From the NCBI GenBank assembly GCA_036012865.1, contig DASCQC010000004.1, positions 3,499 through 67,498 on the forward strand: a stretch of DNA of 64,000 nt, written 5' to 3'. Below the pieces are notes generated by a model, which worked only from the letters and a program-made list of their open reading frames with translations, had not been told where the DNA came from and searched no databases. Source of the DNA: DASCQC01 sp036012865. Its GTDB lineage: Bacteria > Pseudomonadota > Gammaproteobacteria > Comchoanobacterales > Comchoanobacteraceae. This document shows positions 27,037 to 35,539 of the stretch, piece by piece. How positions within the stretch are numbered: the stretch's first letter is position 1; each line of letters begins with the position of its first letter. The position numbers and the translations under genes were made by a program.

Positions 27037-27061
27037 AGTGCTATCATAATCATTTTGGCGA

Positions 27062-28768
27062 TTAAATGGAAGTCTGGATAGAAAGTTGTATCATCCAATT
27101 TTTTTTAGCTTGTTTAAGAGGTGTTGCGGCCGTAATGCCAATATTACCAATTGAAGTGTCCCAAGTTATGCCTACCCCTGAAGACTGATGTAATGTTGCA
27201 TTCTTATTCATGCTGGCAAACCCGGCATCATAAAAGCCAGTCAAATACCAAGAAGGTTTGATGGGGGTTTGTATCTCGAAGCTAAGTAGCCGGTAATATT
27301 TTCCGTAGCCGATGCTATTGTAAGCAAAACCTCTCAAGCTATTAGCTCCTCCGGTCGCAAATTTCATGCTGGTAGGTATTTGGTTGATATGGGGAGTTTT
27401 TAAAACACCTTGTTCAAGCTTAATGTACATTCTTTGCCCACTGGAAAAATCTTTTTTAATGAGAGATTGAATCAGAAACCTCAATAGATTTTCATCAGAC
27501 GATACTTTTTTACTGGCGGCGAGTATTTGAGCTATGATTTTAACTTTACTGCGAATGGATGGGTACGGTATCAAAGAGTTGATCGTTATTTTAGGGTAAA
27601 GTTGGTGGGAATAGGTTGAGGGTTGATTGTTAGGAATGGTTTCACCGTATAGATAATTGAGTGAGATGGACCTTTGTACGTTCATTTTTTGATCTTTAAA
27701 TTCGATGCTGGCTTCTGTTTCCCTGGAGTCATCTAGGCGTTGATTGAATTTAGAATGTTGGCTGATTTCAAAAATAAATTGATCTGTTAAGGGGTTGTAT
27801 CCAGGGACGATGTATTGGTTTTTAGTATTTATTTCAAAACCTTTGTTGTTAATGTCAGTCCATGAGCTTTCTATTTGAAAGTTGACAGAGTGACCGCGTG
27901 TATTAAACCTAGGTAGGTTGACTTCAGTTTTTAATTGCAAGCTTTGTTTGCTATCAAGCCCTAAACCAATGGTATAACTGTAGTAATCTATGGGATCATA
28001 GACGACTTGGATGGGGATGATATGAGTGTTTTTATCCAGGTCTGGAGTGACACGAATGGATTTGAATAAACCTGATTTTAAAAGGTTGTTTCTAAAGGTG
28101 TTGATGGTTTTGGTGTTATAAGTTTCTTTTGTTTTAATGGGAGCGAATCTATTGAGAAATGATGGTGAGAACCCTTGTCCAAAATAACGAATGGTTCCAA
28201 AGAGAGTTTTTTTATTCAGCGTGCATTGAATTTTGATATCGACAGACTTATTGCTGGGGTTAACGGTGGCGTGGGTGTCTTTTAAGCTGGCAAATAAATA
28301 GCCCTGTTGAATGATTTTGCTTTGAATATCATGTTTGAGGTTTTGATAGTTTTCTTGTGTAAAAATGTGGTGTTTATATTTCTTGACCACCGCACGAAAG
28401 ATGTTTTGATTAAAAGGTGTGTTTTTGGGTTTAGTAATGCCAATGTAAATGGATGCTATTGTGGAGGGCTCGTTGAGATGAACCGTATAGGTGACGGTGT
28501 GACCTTTTCTTTGGGCCGTTACTGTGGTATTAAAGTATCCATAAGGTTGCACTGCTTTTTTAATTTCGTCAATTCCCAAGGTGTTAATTTGATGGGAGTT
28601 TGTTTTGAGTAAGTCTTTTAATTTGATGGATAGTCTTGATTTTGCATTGAATAATATACTTTTATCTTGTATTCCTAGGATTTTAACCTCGGTTTTTTCT
28701 GCAAGGATATTAGAGGTGAGTAACCAAACCCCAAGAGAGATTAATAAAAATAGTTTATTTGATTTCAT
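27062..28768 (-). CDS. tamA: TamA, Omp85-family outer-membrane assembly protein
   Basis: A 568-residue protein with a signal peptide (residues 1-23, ending ILAE), about three POTRA domains (25-265) and a C-terminal beta barrel (about 275-568). The barrel has GGANSLRGFAYNSIGYG with the S-L-R-G-F version of the conserved VRGF/Y loop-6 motif at residues 477-481. Length compares well with E. coli TamA (577). With TamB, encoded next, it helps insert a subset of outer-membrane proteins. BamA would be about 800 residues with five POTRA domains, so TamA is the better call. Divergent from the glyA operon. Confidence 0.9.
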   Translation of the reverse strand: MKSNKLFLLISLGVWLLTSNILAEKTEVKILGIQDKSILFNAKSRLSIKLKDLLKTNSHQINTLGIDEIKKAVQPYGYFNTTVTAQRKGHTVTYTVHLNEPSTIASIYIGITKPKNTPFNQNIFRAVVKKYKHHIFTQENYQNLKHDIQSKIIQQGYLFASLKDTHATVNPSNKSVDIKIQCTLNKKTLFGTIRYFGQGFSPSFLNRFAPIKTKETYNTKTINTFRNNLLKSGLFKSIRVTPDLDKNTHIIPIQVVYDPIDYYSYTIGLGLDSKQSLQLKTEVNLPRFNTRGHSVNFQIESSWTDINNKGFEINTKNQYIVPGYNPLTDQFIFEISQHSKFNQRLDDSRETEASIEFKDQKMNVQRSISLNYLYGETIPNNQPSTYSHQLYPKITINSLIPYPSIRSKVKIIAQILAASKKVSSDENLLRFLIQSLIKKDFSSGQRMYIKLEQGVLKTPHINQIPTSMKFATGGANSLRGFAYNSIGYGKYYRLLSFEIQTPIKPSWYLTGFYDAGFASMNKNATLHQSSGVGITWDTSIGNIGITAATPLKQAKKNWMIQLSIQTSI

Positions 28769-28822
28769 ACAAAACTTTAAAGCACCGCTTGAATGTTATA
28801 CCATGTTGAGGTTTTAAGGTAA

Positions 28823-29236
28823 ATGTGTAAGAGGATTAATTTGTCAAATTTATGTGAAAAGTCTGGACAATGTCAGGTAATGACCTATATTGAGGGAGAC
28901 ATTGTATGGAAAGAACGTCGTTCGTTGGTTGTTGAGTCAATGTCTCATCAATCCATTGGGCGTGTGGAGGTTTGTTATAGTCCGGGGTCTTTTCAAGGTT
29001 TGGTGGCGAATATCTTAAAGGCGTGTCAATTTGAGCCTCTAACAACATTAGACCCTATTAAAGCGGTGGTGTCTTTGGGCGTGTATGCTGATCAATTTGA
29101 GCCAGGTTTACACACCCTAGTACAGTCTGATCAATCACAGGTTTTATGGCTGCAGAGTTATCCATTAGATCAGTTGTCGTTGGATAAAGATCTCAAAAAG
29201 AACCTTTGGTTATTACTCAAGAAAATATTTTACTAG
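28823..29236 (+). CDS. Small protein, possibly DNA polymerase III psi subunit (HolD-like)
   Basis: A protein of up to 137 residues just upstream of glyA. The N-terminal part reads YIEGDIVWKERRS and the C-terminal part LDQLSLDKDLKKNLWLLL. HolD proteins show a YLxxxGIxxWxxR start and a LxxLxxDxxxKxxLW end, so the resemblance is real but weak, and the middle shows nothing diagnostic. HolD links the clamp loader to the chi subunit. The start is uncertain: ATG 28823 has AAGG close by, TTG 28841 has AGAGGAT at good distance, and ATG 28880 would remove the first 19 residues. It lies 10 bases before glyA. Confidence 0.4.
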   Translation: MCKRINLSNLCEKSGQCQVMTYIEGDIVWKERRSLVVESMSHQSIGRVEVCYSPGSFQGLVANILKACQFEPLTTLDPIKAVVSLGVYADQFEPGLHTLVQSDQSQVLWLQSYPLDQLSLDKDLKKNLWLLLKKIFY

Positions 29237-29246
29237 GAAATTTGAT

Positions 29247-30521
29247 ATGAAAGAAAAGACTCCTTTGTTAGCGGATGAAAAATTATGGGCAATGATTCAA
29301 TCAGAGTTTGTTCGTCAATGCGATAATATTGAACTTGTTGCTTCCGAGAACTATGCCAGTAAAGAGGTGATCTTGGCTCAAGGCAGTGTTTTAACCAACA
29401 AATACGCAGAAGGTTATCCAGGGCGTCGTTATTATGGTGGGTGTGAATATGTTGATCAGGTAGAGTCTCTAGCTATTGAAAGAGCTAAGGCTTTATTTAA
29501 TGCAGACTATGCGAATGTTCAACCGCATTCAGGGTCACAGGCGAATGCGGCCGTTATGCATGCCTTACTTAAACCCAATGATGTTATTTTAGGCATGGCA
29601 TTGAATGATGGTGGTCATTTAACCCACGGTTCATCCGTTAACTTTTCTGGCAGAAGTTATCATGCCTTTTCTTATGGGGTCAATGACCAAGGTGTGATTG
29701 ATTATGATCAAGTAGAAAGTTTAGCTAAACAACATCAACCCAAATTAATCATTGCGGGTTTTTCGGCGTATACTGGAACGATTGACTGGAAAAGGTTTCG
29801 TGAGATAGCTGATCAGGTGGGGGCGTATTTATTGGCAGACATGGCGCATGTTGCAGGGTTAATTGCCGCAAAATTATACCCAAGCCCATTGCCATATGCC
29901 CATGTTGTAACGACCACAACCCATAAAACTTTAAGAGGGCCACGAGGGGGCATGATATTGTCAGCGAATCAGCCAGATTTGTATAAAAAATTAGACTTTT
30001 CGGTTTTTCCTGTCACTCAAGGAGGGCCCTTAATGCATGTGATTGCCGCAAAGGCAGTGGCTTTTGCTGAGGCTTTACAACCTGATTTTAAGTCCTATCA
30101 ACAGCAGGTTATGAGCAATGCGCAAGCCATGGCTTCACACTTTAGTGATTTGGGTATTTCAGTGTTATCTGGAGGAACTTGCAACCACATGTTGTTGATT
30201 AATTTAGTGCCCTTTGATATTGATGGGCTGACGATTCAAAATGCCTTAGATTCTGCAGGTATTACTTTGAACCGCAATTCAATTCCACAAGATCCACGGC
30301 CACCAATGCAAACCAGTGGTTTGAGAATTGGCACACCGGCAATGACGACACGAGGCTTAAAAGAAGATGATTTTAAAGAGATTGCGGAGTGGGTTAAACA
30401 GGTTATCAGGCATCATGATGACGAGGCCTTAATTCAATCTATTCGGGAGAAATCACGGTTATTGTGTGAACGTTTTCCTATTTATACTGAGTTAAGTCAT
30501 TTTGGATTAATGGAGAGTTAA
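29247..30521 (+). CDS. glyA: Serine hydroxymethyltransferase
   Basis: A 424-residue PLP enzyme that turns serine and tetrahydrofolate into glycine and 5,10-methylene-tetrahydrofolate, the main one-carbon source. Motifs are ELVASENYAS, NKYAEGYPGRRYYGG, NVQPHSGSQAN, the lysine K227 in TTTTHKTLRGPRGG, and the C-terminal RIGTPAMTTRG. Length is close to the E. coli 417. Its stop codon overlaps the nrdR ATG in TAATG, so glyA-nrdR-nusB-pgpA is a coupled operon. Confidence 0.97.
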   Translation: MKEKTPLLADEKLWAMIQSEFVRQCDNIELVASENYASKEVILAQGSVLTNKYAEGYPGRRYYGGCEYVDQVESLAIERAKALFNADYANVQPHSGSQANAAVMHALLKPNDVILGMALNDGGHLTHGSSVNFSGRSYHAFSYGVNDQGVIDYDQVESLAKQHQPKLIIAGFSAYTGTIDWKRFREIADQVGAYLLADMAHVAGLIAAKLYPSPLPYAHVVTTTTHKTLRGPRGGMILSANQPDLYKKLDFSVFPVTQGGPLMHVIAAKAVAFAEALQPDFKSYQQQVMSNAQAMASHFSDLGISVLSGGTCNHMLLINLVPFDIDGLTIQNALDSAGITLNRNSIPQDPRPPMQTSGLRIGTPAMTTRGLKEDDFKEIAEWVKQVIRHHDDEALIQSIREKSRLLCERFPIYTELSHFGLMES

Positions 30522-30988
30522 TGTTTTGTCCCTTTTGTTCTTGTGAAGAGACAAAGGTGAATGATTCACGAATTGTTTCTTCGGGCTCTGAGATTCGCCG
30601 CCGACGTGAGTGCTTGGTTTGTGAAAGTAGGTTTACGACCTATGAGCGGATTGACATGATCATGCCCAAAGTGATCAAGAGATCAGGTTACCCGACAGAT
30701 TTTTCCGAAGAAAAGCTAAGGGGTGGGTTGTTAAAGGCGCTGGAAAAAAGACCTGTCTCAGCTACTGAGTTTGAGGGGTTATTGGCGCGCATTGTTACAG
30801 CTGTGAGGTCGTTGGGTGATCGGGAGATACGTTCAAAACAATTGGGCCAAATTGTTATGAATGAGCTTAAATTATTAGACCCAGTGGCTTATGTTAGGTT
30901 TGCGTCAGTGTATTTGTCGTTTGATAATATGCAGGCCTTTAAGACATTAATTGAACAATATCAAGAGGTAGAAAATGTCGACAATTAA
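30521..30988 (+). CDS. nrdR: Transcriptional repressor NrdR
   Basis: A 155-residue repressor of ribonucleotide reductase genes. The N-terminal zinc ribbon has CPFC (3-6) and CLVC with RRRREC before it; the ATP-cone domain (about 49-139) contains KVIKRSG and SDREIRS-like LGDREIRSKQLG. It senses ATP/dATP and binds NrdR boxes upstream of nrd genes, none of which lie in this window. The gene overlaps nusB by 14 bases. In most gammaproteobacteria ribD follows nrdR; it is absent here. Confidence 0.96.
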   Translation: MFCPFCSCEETKVNDSRIVSSGSEIRRRRECLVCESRFTTYERIDMIMPKVIKRSGYPTDFSEEKLRGGLLKALEKRPVSATEFEGLLARIVTAVRSLGDREIRSKQLGQIVMNELKLLDPVAYVRFASVYLSFDNMQAFKTLIEQYQEVENVDN

Positions 30989-31400
30989 ACAACGTAAGAT
31001 GGCTCGTGAACTCTTAATGAAGACTCTTTATGAGTGGGGAGTTTCGGATCAGGTGGCTGCTGCTATGATCGCTGAAGTAAAATCAAGATATTCAGAGGAA
31101 ACCTATGATTTGGACTATTTTGTTGATGGAATGGAATACATCAGCGAACACGTTGAAGAACTGGATCAATTATATGTGCCGCATAGTCATGGTCAGGATG
31201 AAAATGGTTTAACGCCTATTGAACAAGCTATTTTAAGGCTTGCTTGCTATGAGCTTAAAGCGAGGATAGATATTCCTCCTAAAGTCATCATTAATGAGGC
31301 TGTGGAGCTCGCCAAGCGTTATGGTGCGCAAGATGGGTATAAGTTCGTCAATGGTGTTGTTGAATCTGTGGCAAAGTCTTTAGGAAAATCTCTTTCATGA
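30975..31400 (+). CDS. nusB: Transcription antitermination factor NusB
   Basis: A 141-residue all-helical protein that binds boxA RNA with NusE (S10) and prevents early termination in rRNA operons. The first helix QRKMARELLMKTLYEW, the ILRLACYEL region and the C-terminal VIINEAVELAKRYG followed by FVNGVVESVAKSL are characteristic. AGAGG lies seven bases before the ATG, inside the end of nrdR. Its stop overlaps the pgpA start by four bases (ATGA), indicating translational coupling. Confidence 0.95.
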   Translation: MSTIKQRKMARELLMKTLYEWGVSDQVAAAMIAEVKSRYSEETYDLDYFVDGMEYISEHVEELDQLYVPHSHGQDENGLTPIEQAILRLACYELKARIDIPPKVIINEAVELAKRYGAQDGYKFVNGVVESVAKSLGKSLS

Positions 31401-31864
31401 TGCTTAAAGGACAAGGCTTTTCCTTGCGTCATGCTTGGAGTGTTGGTTTTGGTTTGGGTTATTTGCCTTGGGCCCCTGGTACGTGGGGTTCGCTTTTGGG
31501 TTTGCCTTTGGGGTATTTCTTATTAAAAGTAGATCTTTGGGGGTGGTTAGTATTAGCCCTGCTTATTTTTCTGAGTGTTTGGACCACAGCCTTTTCCATG
31601 TTGCATATGCAGCAACATGATCCAAAAGAAATTGTTTGTGATGAAGTTGTTGGGTTGTTATTGGTTTTATTATGGGTTCAACCACAATCGTTATTACAGA
31701 TAGCGGGTTGTTTTATCCTCTTTCGTTTATTTGATATCGTCAAACCCTGGCCAATATCGTGGGTAGATCAAAACATGCCAACCCCTTGGGGTGTTATTGT
31801 GGATGATTTACTTGCAGGTCTGGCTGCTATTTTGGTTTATCAGTTAGTGATAGGGCTATTTTAA
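31397..31864 (+). CDS. pgpA: Phosphatidylglycerophosphatase A
   Basis: A 155-residue inner-membrane phosphatase that converts phosphatidylglycerophosphate to phosphatidylglycerol. Characteristic blocks are GLGYLPWAPGTWGSLLGLP, DPKEIVCDEVVG, FRLFDIVKPWPISW and GVIVDDLLAG; the Asp and Glu residues bind Mg2+. About three or four hydrophobic segments are visible. thiL, which normally sits between nusB and pgpA, is missing. Two adjacent ATGs (31397, 31400) make the start ambiguous by one codon. It converges on the next gene. Confidence 0.95.
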   Translation: MMLKGQGFSLRHAWSVGFGLGYLPWAPGTWGSLLGLPLGYFLLKVDLWGWLVLALLIFLSVWTTAFSMLHMQQHDPKEIVCDEVVGLLLVLLWVQPQSLLQIAGCFILFRLFDIVKPWPISWVDQNMPTPWGVIVDDLLAGLAAILVYQLVIGLF

Positions 31865-31954
31865 TATCAAGCTATTTTGACTCACCCAATTTAGTTTAAG
31901 TTGGGAGGGGGGATGGCAGCCCTGCAAAGATTCACAGGGCTACAAAAACAAAAT

Positions 31955-33511
31955 TTAATTAACTTGACGAAAAACTACTGGTTCGTTGTTCATTTCTTCC
32001 TGGGCCTTTCTTTCATTGCTATTAAGGTTTCTCTTGATATAAACACCTGGAAGAACCTTCAAATTATCGGTTTTAATCATGGATGGGGTAATTTCTTCTG
32101 AGACCTTTCTTCTCAAGGAAATCTTTTGTTGAGCGCTTCTTCTGAGCGAGTCTATAACGATGAAACTGATAACGCCAATGCCAGCACAGCCAATTAAAGA
32201 AGGGGTGGCAATCACTGTAGACCACAGTACAGCGATGGCTGAAATACCGGCTGATTTCGTGGTTGTATTAGGTATGAGCTGATAAAATGAAGGAAGTTGG
32301 TAGTAGGCTTCATCATATTCTACCCCATTTTGCTGCGATGACTGAAAGGAATCAGGGACCAATGTGTGTTTAAAAAAGTTATTTAGCATGGCAGAGCAAG
32401 ACATCATTGCGCTAACGGTAATATTGAAAAGGGTCATCGGGTTGATCGCGCTATTCAGTGTATTAATGAAGCCATTGATCAGGGCGTTAGCCACAGTTAA
32501 TGAGAGAACTCCCATAGCATAAGGCGTTGCTAAGTAAGGTTTAACATCACTTTCGTAATCATTGGCAACAAAATCCGCTTTAGCTAAGTAGAATTGTGAA
32601 TTAGCAAAAGTATAGAGTCCTCTTAATAGATGCAAGGTGTTGTTGACAATGAGTAAGCTTGTAGCGCCTAGAATACCAGAGAGTTGCTGAGTAGCTAAAA
32701 TTAGGTCGCTGGTTAAGGCTGTACTCATGAGATAAGTTCCGTAGAGATTAATACTAATCATGACGAAGTAGAAGGTGCGTTGAGTTATAAATTTCCAAGC
32801 AGCGTTCAGTGTATATTGATCACGGTTTTCCTTGCTTAGAAATGTTTCTAAATCTAAGTTTTTGTTGTCTACAAGATAAAGCGTCGTTGCGGTAACAAAG
32901 TAGAGAGATCCAAAGAGTAGGCGTGTTTCAAGGCTAAGAGACCTAGGGTAAGACATCAACATGGTAAATGCTTCAAAGAAACCTGAAAGAAGGCTGATAA
33001 AAAGACCTTGCCAGGTATAAGAGAAGTCCTTATTACTAATCAGGTCCTCTAGAGTTTCGAAGTCCCAATACAAGAGTGTGTTTAACATTCCTGTGATTAC
33101 GGCTCCGAGAAAAGCTAGTTTGGTTGCCAATTGACGGTAACTGGATAACTGACTTAGGAATGGTGCCAGGGATCTTATGGCCAGAGAAGCAAAACTATAG
33201 CCGACTACGGTGCTTGCAGCGAACATGATGATATACAGCCAAAAGTCTCTGTTGAGTGGGGGTATGGACAGGGGATCACCAAAAACGGCCTGTTGTTCTA
33301 TCGCAGGACCCCCAGGAAATGACAACCCCAGATAGACCAGGGCCTGTGTTTGGGTTTGTAGTTGAGCTGGAAGGGAGCGAATTAGTTGAAGGCATCTTTT
33401 TAGGTGCGTAGAGACCCAGTCTTGTAAGGCCTGAAATTTTTGTAGATTTATTGCTGTTGTAGCTATGGGTGCGGCGTCCACATTCGTGTTTTGGTTGTCT
33501 GATTCATTCAT
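31955..33511 (-). CDS. Large multi-span membrane protein, intact copy of a tandem duplication
   Basis: A 518-residue protein of unknown function. After a soluble N-terminus of about 90 residues come roughly eight or nine hydrophobic segments, starting FWLYIIMFAASTVVGYSFASLA. Long stretches match the frameshifted copy immediately upstream, including WKFITQRTFY, STALTSDLILA, QLSGILGATSLLIVNN and FYLAKADFVANDYESD. DNA identity is also high, so the duplication is fairly recent. The C-terminus (about 455-518) is basic and soluble. No known family and no transporter signature. It lies between pgpA (convergent) and its copy; host-membrane or inner-membrane function is open. Confidence 0.7.
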   Translation of the reverse strand: MNESDNQNTNVDAAPIATTAINLQKFQALQDWVSTHLKRCLQLIRSLPAQLQTQTQALVYLGLSFPGGPAIEQQAVFGDPLSIPPLNRDFWLYIIMFAASTVVGYSFASLAIRSLAPFLSQLSSYRQLATKLAFLGAVITGMLNTLLYWDFETLEDLISNKDFSYTWQGLFISLLSGFFEAFTMLMSYPRSLSLETRLLFGSLYFVTATTLYLVDNKNLDLETFLSKENRDQYTLNAAWKFITQRTFYFVMISINLYGTYLMSTALTSDLILATQQLSGILGATSLLIVNNTLHLLRGLYTFANSQFYLAKADFVANDYESDVKPYLATPYAMGVLSLTVANALINGFINTLNSAINPMTLFNITVSAMMSCSAMLNNFFKHTLVPDSFQSSQQNGVEYDEAYYQLPSFYQLIPNTTTKSAGISAIAVLWSTVIATPSLIGCAGIGVISFIVIDSLRRSAQQKISLRRKVSEEITPSMIKTDNLKVLPGVYIKRNLNSNERKAQEEMNNEPVVFRQVN

Positions 33512-33686
33512 TTTAAATTCCGGTTTTTTTAAAGTTAGCTTTTAATTATGCAGTACGTTTCTTTTAGCTGTCAATGATAATTTTGAGAAATATATTCTGG
33601 TTGTGTCATCAGGAATTTTTTTATTGAGTTCTACTTTTATGTGTCAGTAATTCTGTGTTACCTTGGAAATGGTTGCACGGAATGGG

Positions 33687-35151
33687 TTAGCCATGCGATG
33701 ATCCCAATGAGGTTGCACTAGCTCTCACTTTCTTATTATTCAAAAGAATTTGTGCCTTTTTTTCATTGGTATCAAGGGTTTTCTTGGGGACAATTTCTTC
33801 TAGGGTCCTCCCTGCTGATAATTGAGTCACTTTCATTTCTGAAACTTTTCTTCTTAAATATATCGAGGGTTTGTAGCTCTTTCTCAATGTCTCTAGGCAT
33901 AATAAGCTGATCATACCTGTGCCGGTATACCCAATCAAGGAAGGTGTGAAAAGAACGCCATACCACAGGGTAGAAATGATTGAAATCGATATTGATTTTT
34001 CTTGTGATGTGGGTATGAGTTGATAAAAAGAAGGAAGTTGATAGTAAGCTATACCAACTCTTTTCTTGTTAAATTTAGTGTTCGTTATTTCTTCAGATAC
34101 AACCTTATGCTCAAAAAAGTTACTTAGCATGGCAGAGCAAGACCAAATTGCGCTAACGGTAATATCGAAAAGGGTCATAGGGCTGATGACTCTATTAAGT
34201 GTATTAATGAAGCCATTGACAAGGGCGTTGGCCACAGTTAATGAGATAATCATCATAGCATAAGGTGTTGCCAAGTAAGGTTTAATATCACTTTCGTAAT
34301 CATTGGCTACAAAATCAGCTTTAGCTAAGTAGAATTGTGCATTAGCAAAAGTATAGAGCCCCCTTAATAATTGCAGGGTGTTGTTGACAATGAGCAAGCT
34401 TGTAGCGCCTAGAATGCCAGATAGTTGCTGAGCAGCTAACATTAGATCACTGGTTAAGGCTGTACTCATGAGAGATGTTCCGTAAAGATTAATACTAATC
34501 ATCACGAGGTAGAAGGTGCGTTGAGTTATAAATTTCCAAGCAGCTTTGAGTGATGCCTTAACATCAAGGGAATGTTTGAATAGATTTTTTAGAGTTGCGA
34601 TCAAATCTAAATCTTTGTTGGCTCCAAAATAAAGGACACATGCGGTCACAAAGTAGAAAGATCCAAAAAGTATGCGTGTTGCAAAGCTAAGAGAACTAGG
34701 GTAAGACATCACCATGGTAAACGCTTCAAAGAAACCAGAGATCAGAGTGATAAAAAGTCCCTGCCAGGTATAGGATGAGTTCTTTCTAAAAAGCAGGTTT
34801 TTTTAGAGTTTCGATGTCCCAATATAAGAGAGTGTTTAACGCTCCTGTGATGCCGACACCTATGACGGTTAGTAGAGCTGCTAGTTGTCGGAAATTATTC
34901 AACTGACTTAAGAAAGGAGTGAGTGCTCTCATGGCAAGAGATGCATAACTATAGCCTACCACAGTGCTTGCAGCAAACATGATAATATACAGCCAAAAGT
35001 CGAAGGTTGCTTCTATCATATATTTAACATATTGTTGTTGGGCTGTAAAGAGTTGTTTGTTAAGATTTTCTAGTGTGACGGCAGTCTTTTTTTGAGTATT
35101 GATAACTTCGCCGTTAGGTTTTGCAATAAGTATTGAAGATCTTTTTGTCAT
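33687..35151 (-). pseudogene. Frameshifted paralogue of the 518-residue membrane protein
   Basis: The reading frame starts at ATG 35151 and stops early at about residue 121 (TAG at 34786-34788). The downstream frame then continues to 33687. Around the break, the coding strand has CT followed by seven A residues (34798-34804). Removing one A gives TLKNLLFRKNSSYTWQGLFI, which matches TLEDLISNKDFSYTWQGLFI in the intact copy. A single-base insertion in the A tract therefore explains the break. It could be a true pseudogene, a sequencing error in the homopolymer, or a gene rescued by transcriptional slippage. The rest of the gene looks intact, which suggests the lesion is recent or tolerated. Confidence 0.82.
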
Positions 35152-35252
35152 TCGATGCTCTATTTAGAAGTTAATTTATAATTATAATTTAGATGGATAA
35201 ACTTTTTTAGTCAAGGTTTTTTTTTGAAATATTTTTCGGAGAGGTGAGATTA

Positions 35253-35483
35253 TCAGTATTTAAGAATAATAACGCCGAGAATAATTATTATGATTGATAG
35301 GTATGCTTGGGGGTTGAGTTTTTCACAAAAGTAAAGATGACTGATGACACATGTTAATACAATGGATGTGCCACACCATACGCAGTAGACAATGGAGGTT
35401 TCTATTCCTTGGAGTGCGAGAGTGATGAGTGTTAGGCCTATTGCGTACAACACATACATGGGTTTGCCACTTTCAATATTCAA
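35253..35483 (-). pseudogene. SMR-family multidrug transporter fragment, first helix missing
   Basis: A 76-residue frame matching the last three quarters of an EmrE-like protein (about 105-110 residues). The stretch GIETSIVYCVWCGTSIVLTCVIS parallels the EmrE segment with Tyr-Ala-Ile-Trp-Ser-Gly, and ends in a hydrophobic helix IIIIILGVIILK. The first transmembrane helix, which holds the essential Glu14 that couples drug efflux to protons, is absent. Only 56 bases separate the frame from the MFS gene's end, and no coding frame there restores the helix. It is probably a truncated remnant; a non-transporting partner subunit is a less likely alternative. Confidence 0.65.
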
Positions 35484-35539
35484 GTTGCCTCAGAAATATG
35501 GTTTCTTAATAAACACTTTAGTTGAAATAAAAAAAATAG

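Noticed and set aside
31918..31941. Hairpin AGCCCTG/CAGGGCT between pgpA and the convergent membrane gene
   Set aside because: Seven base pairs with a ten-base loop but no T tract on either side, so I do not call it a terminator.
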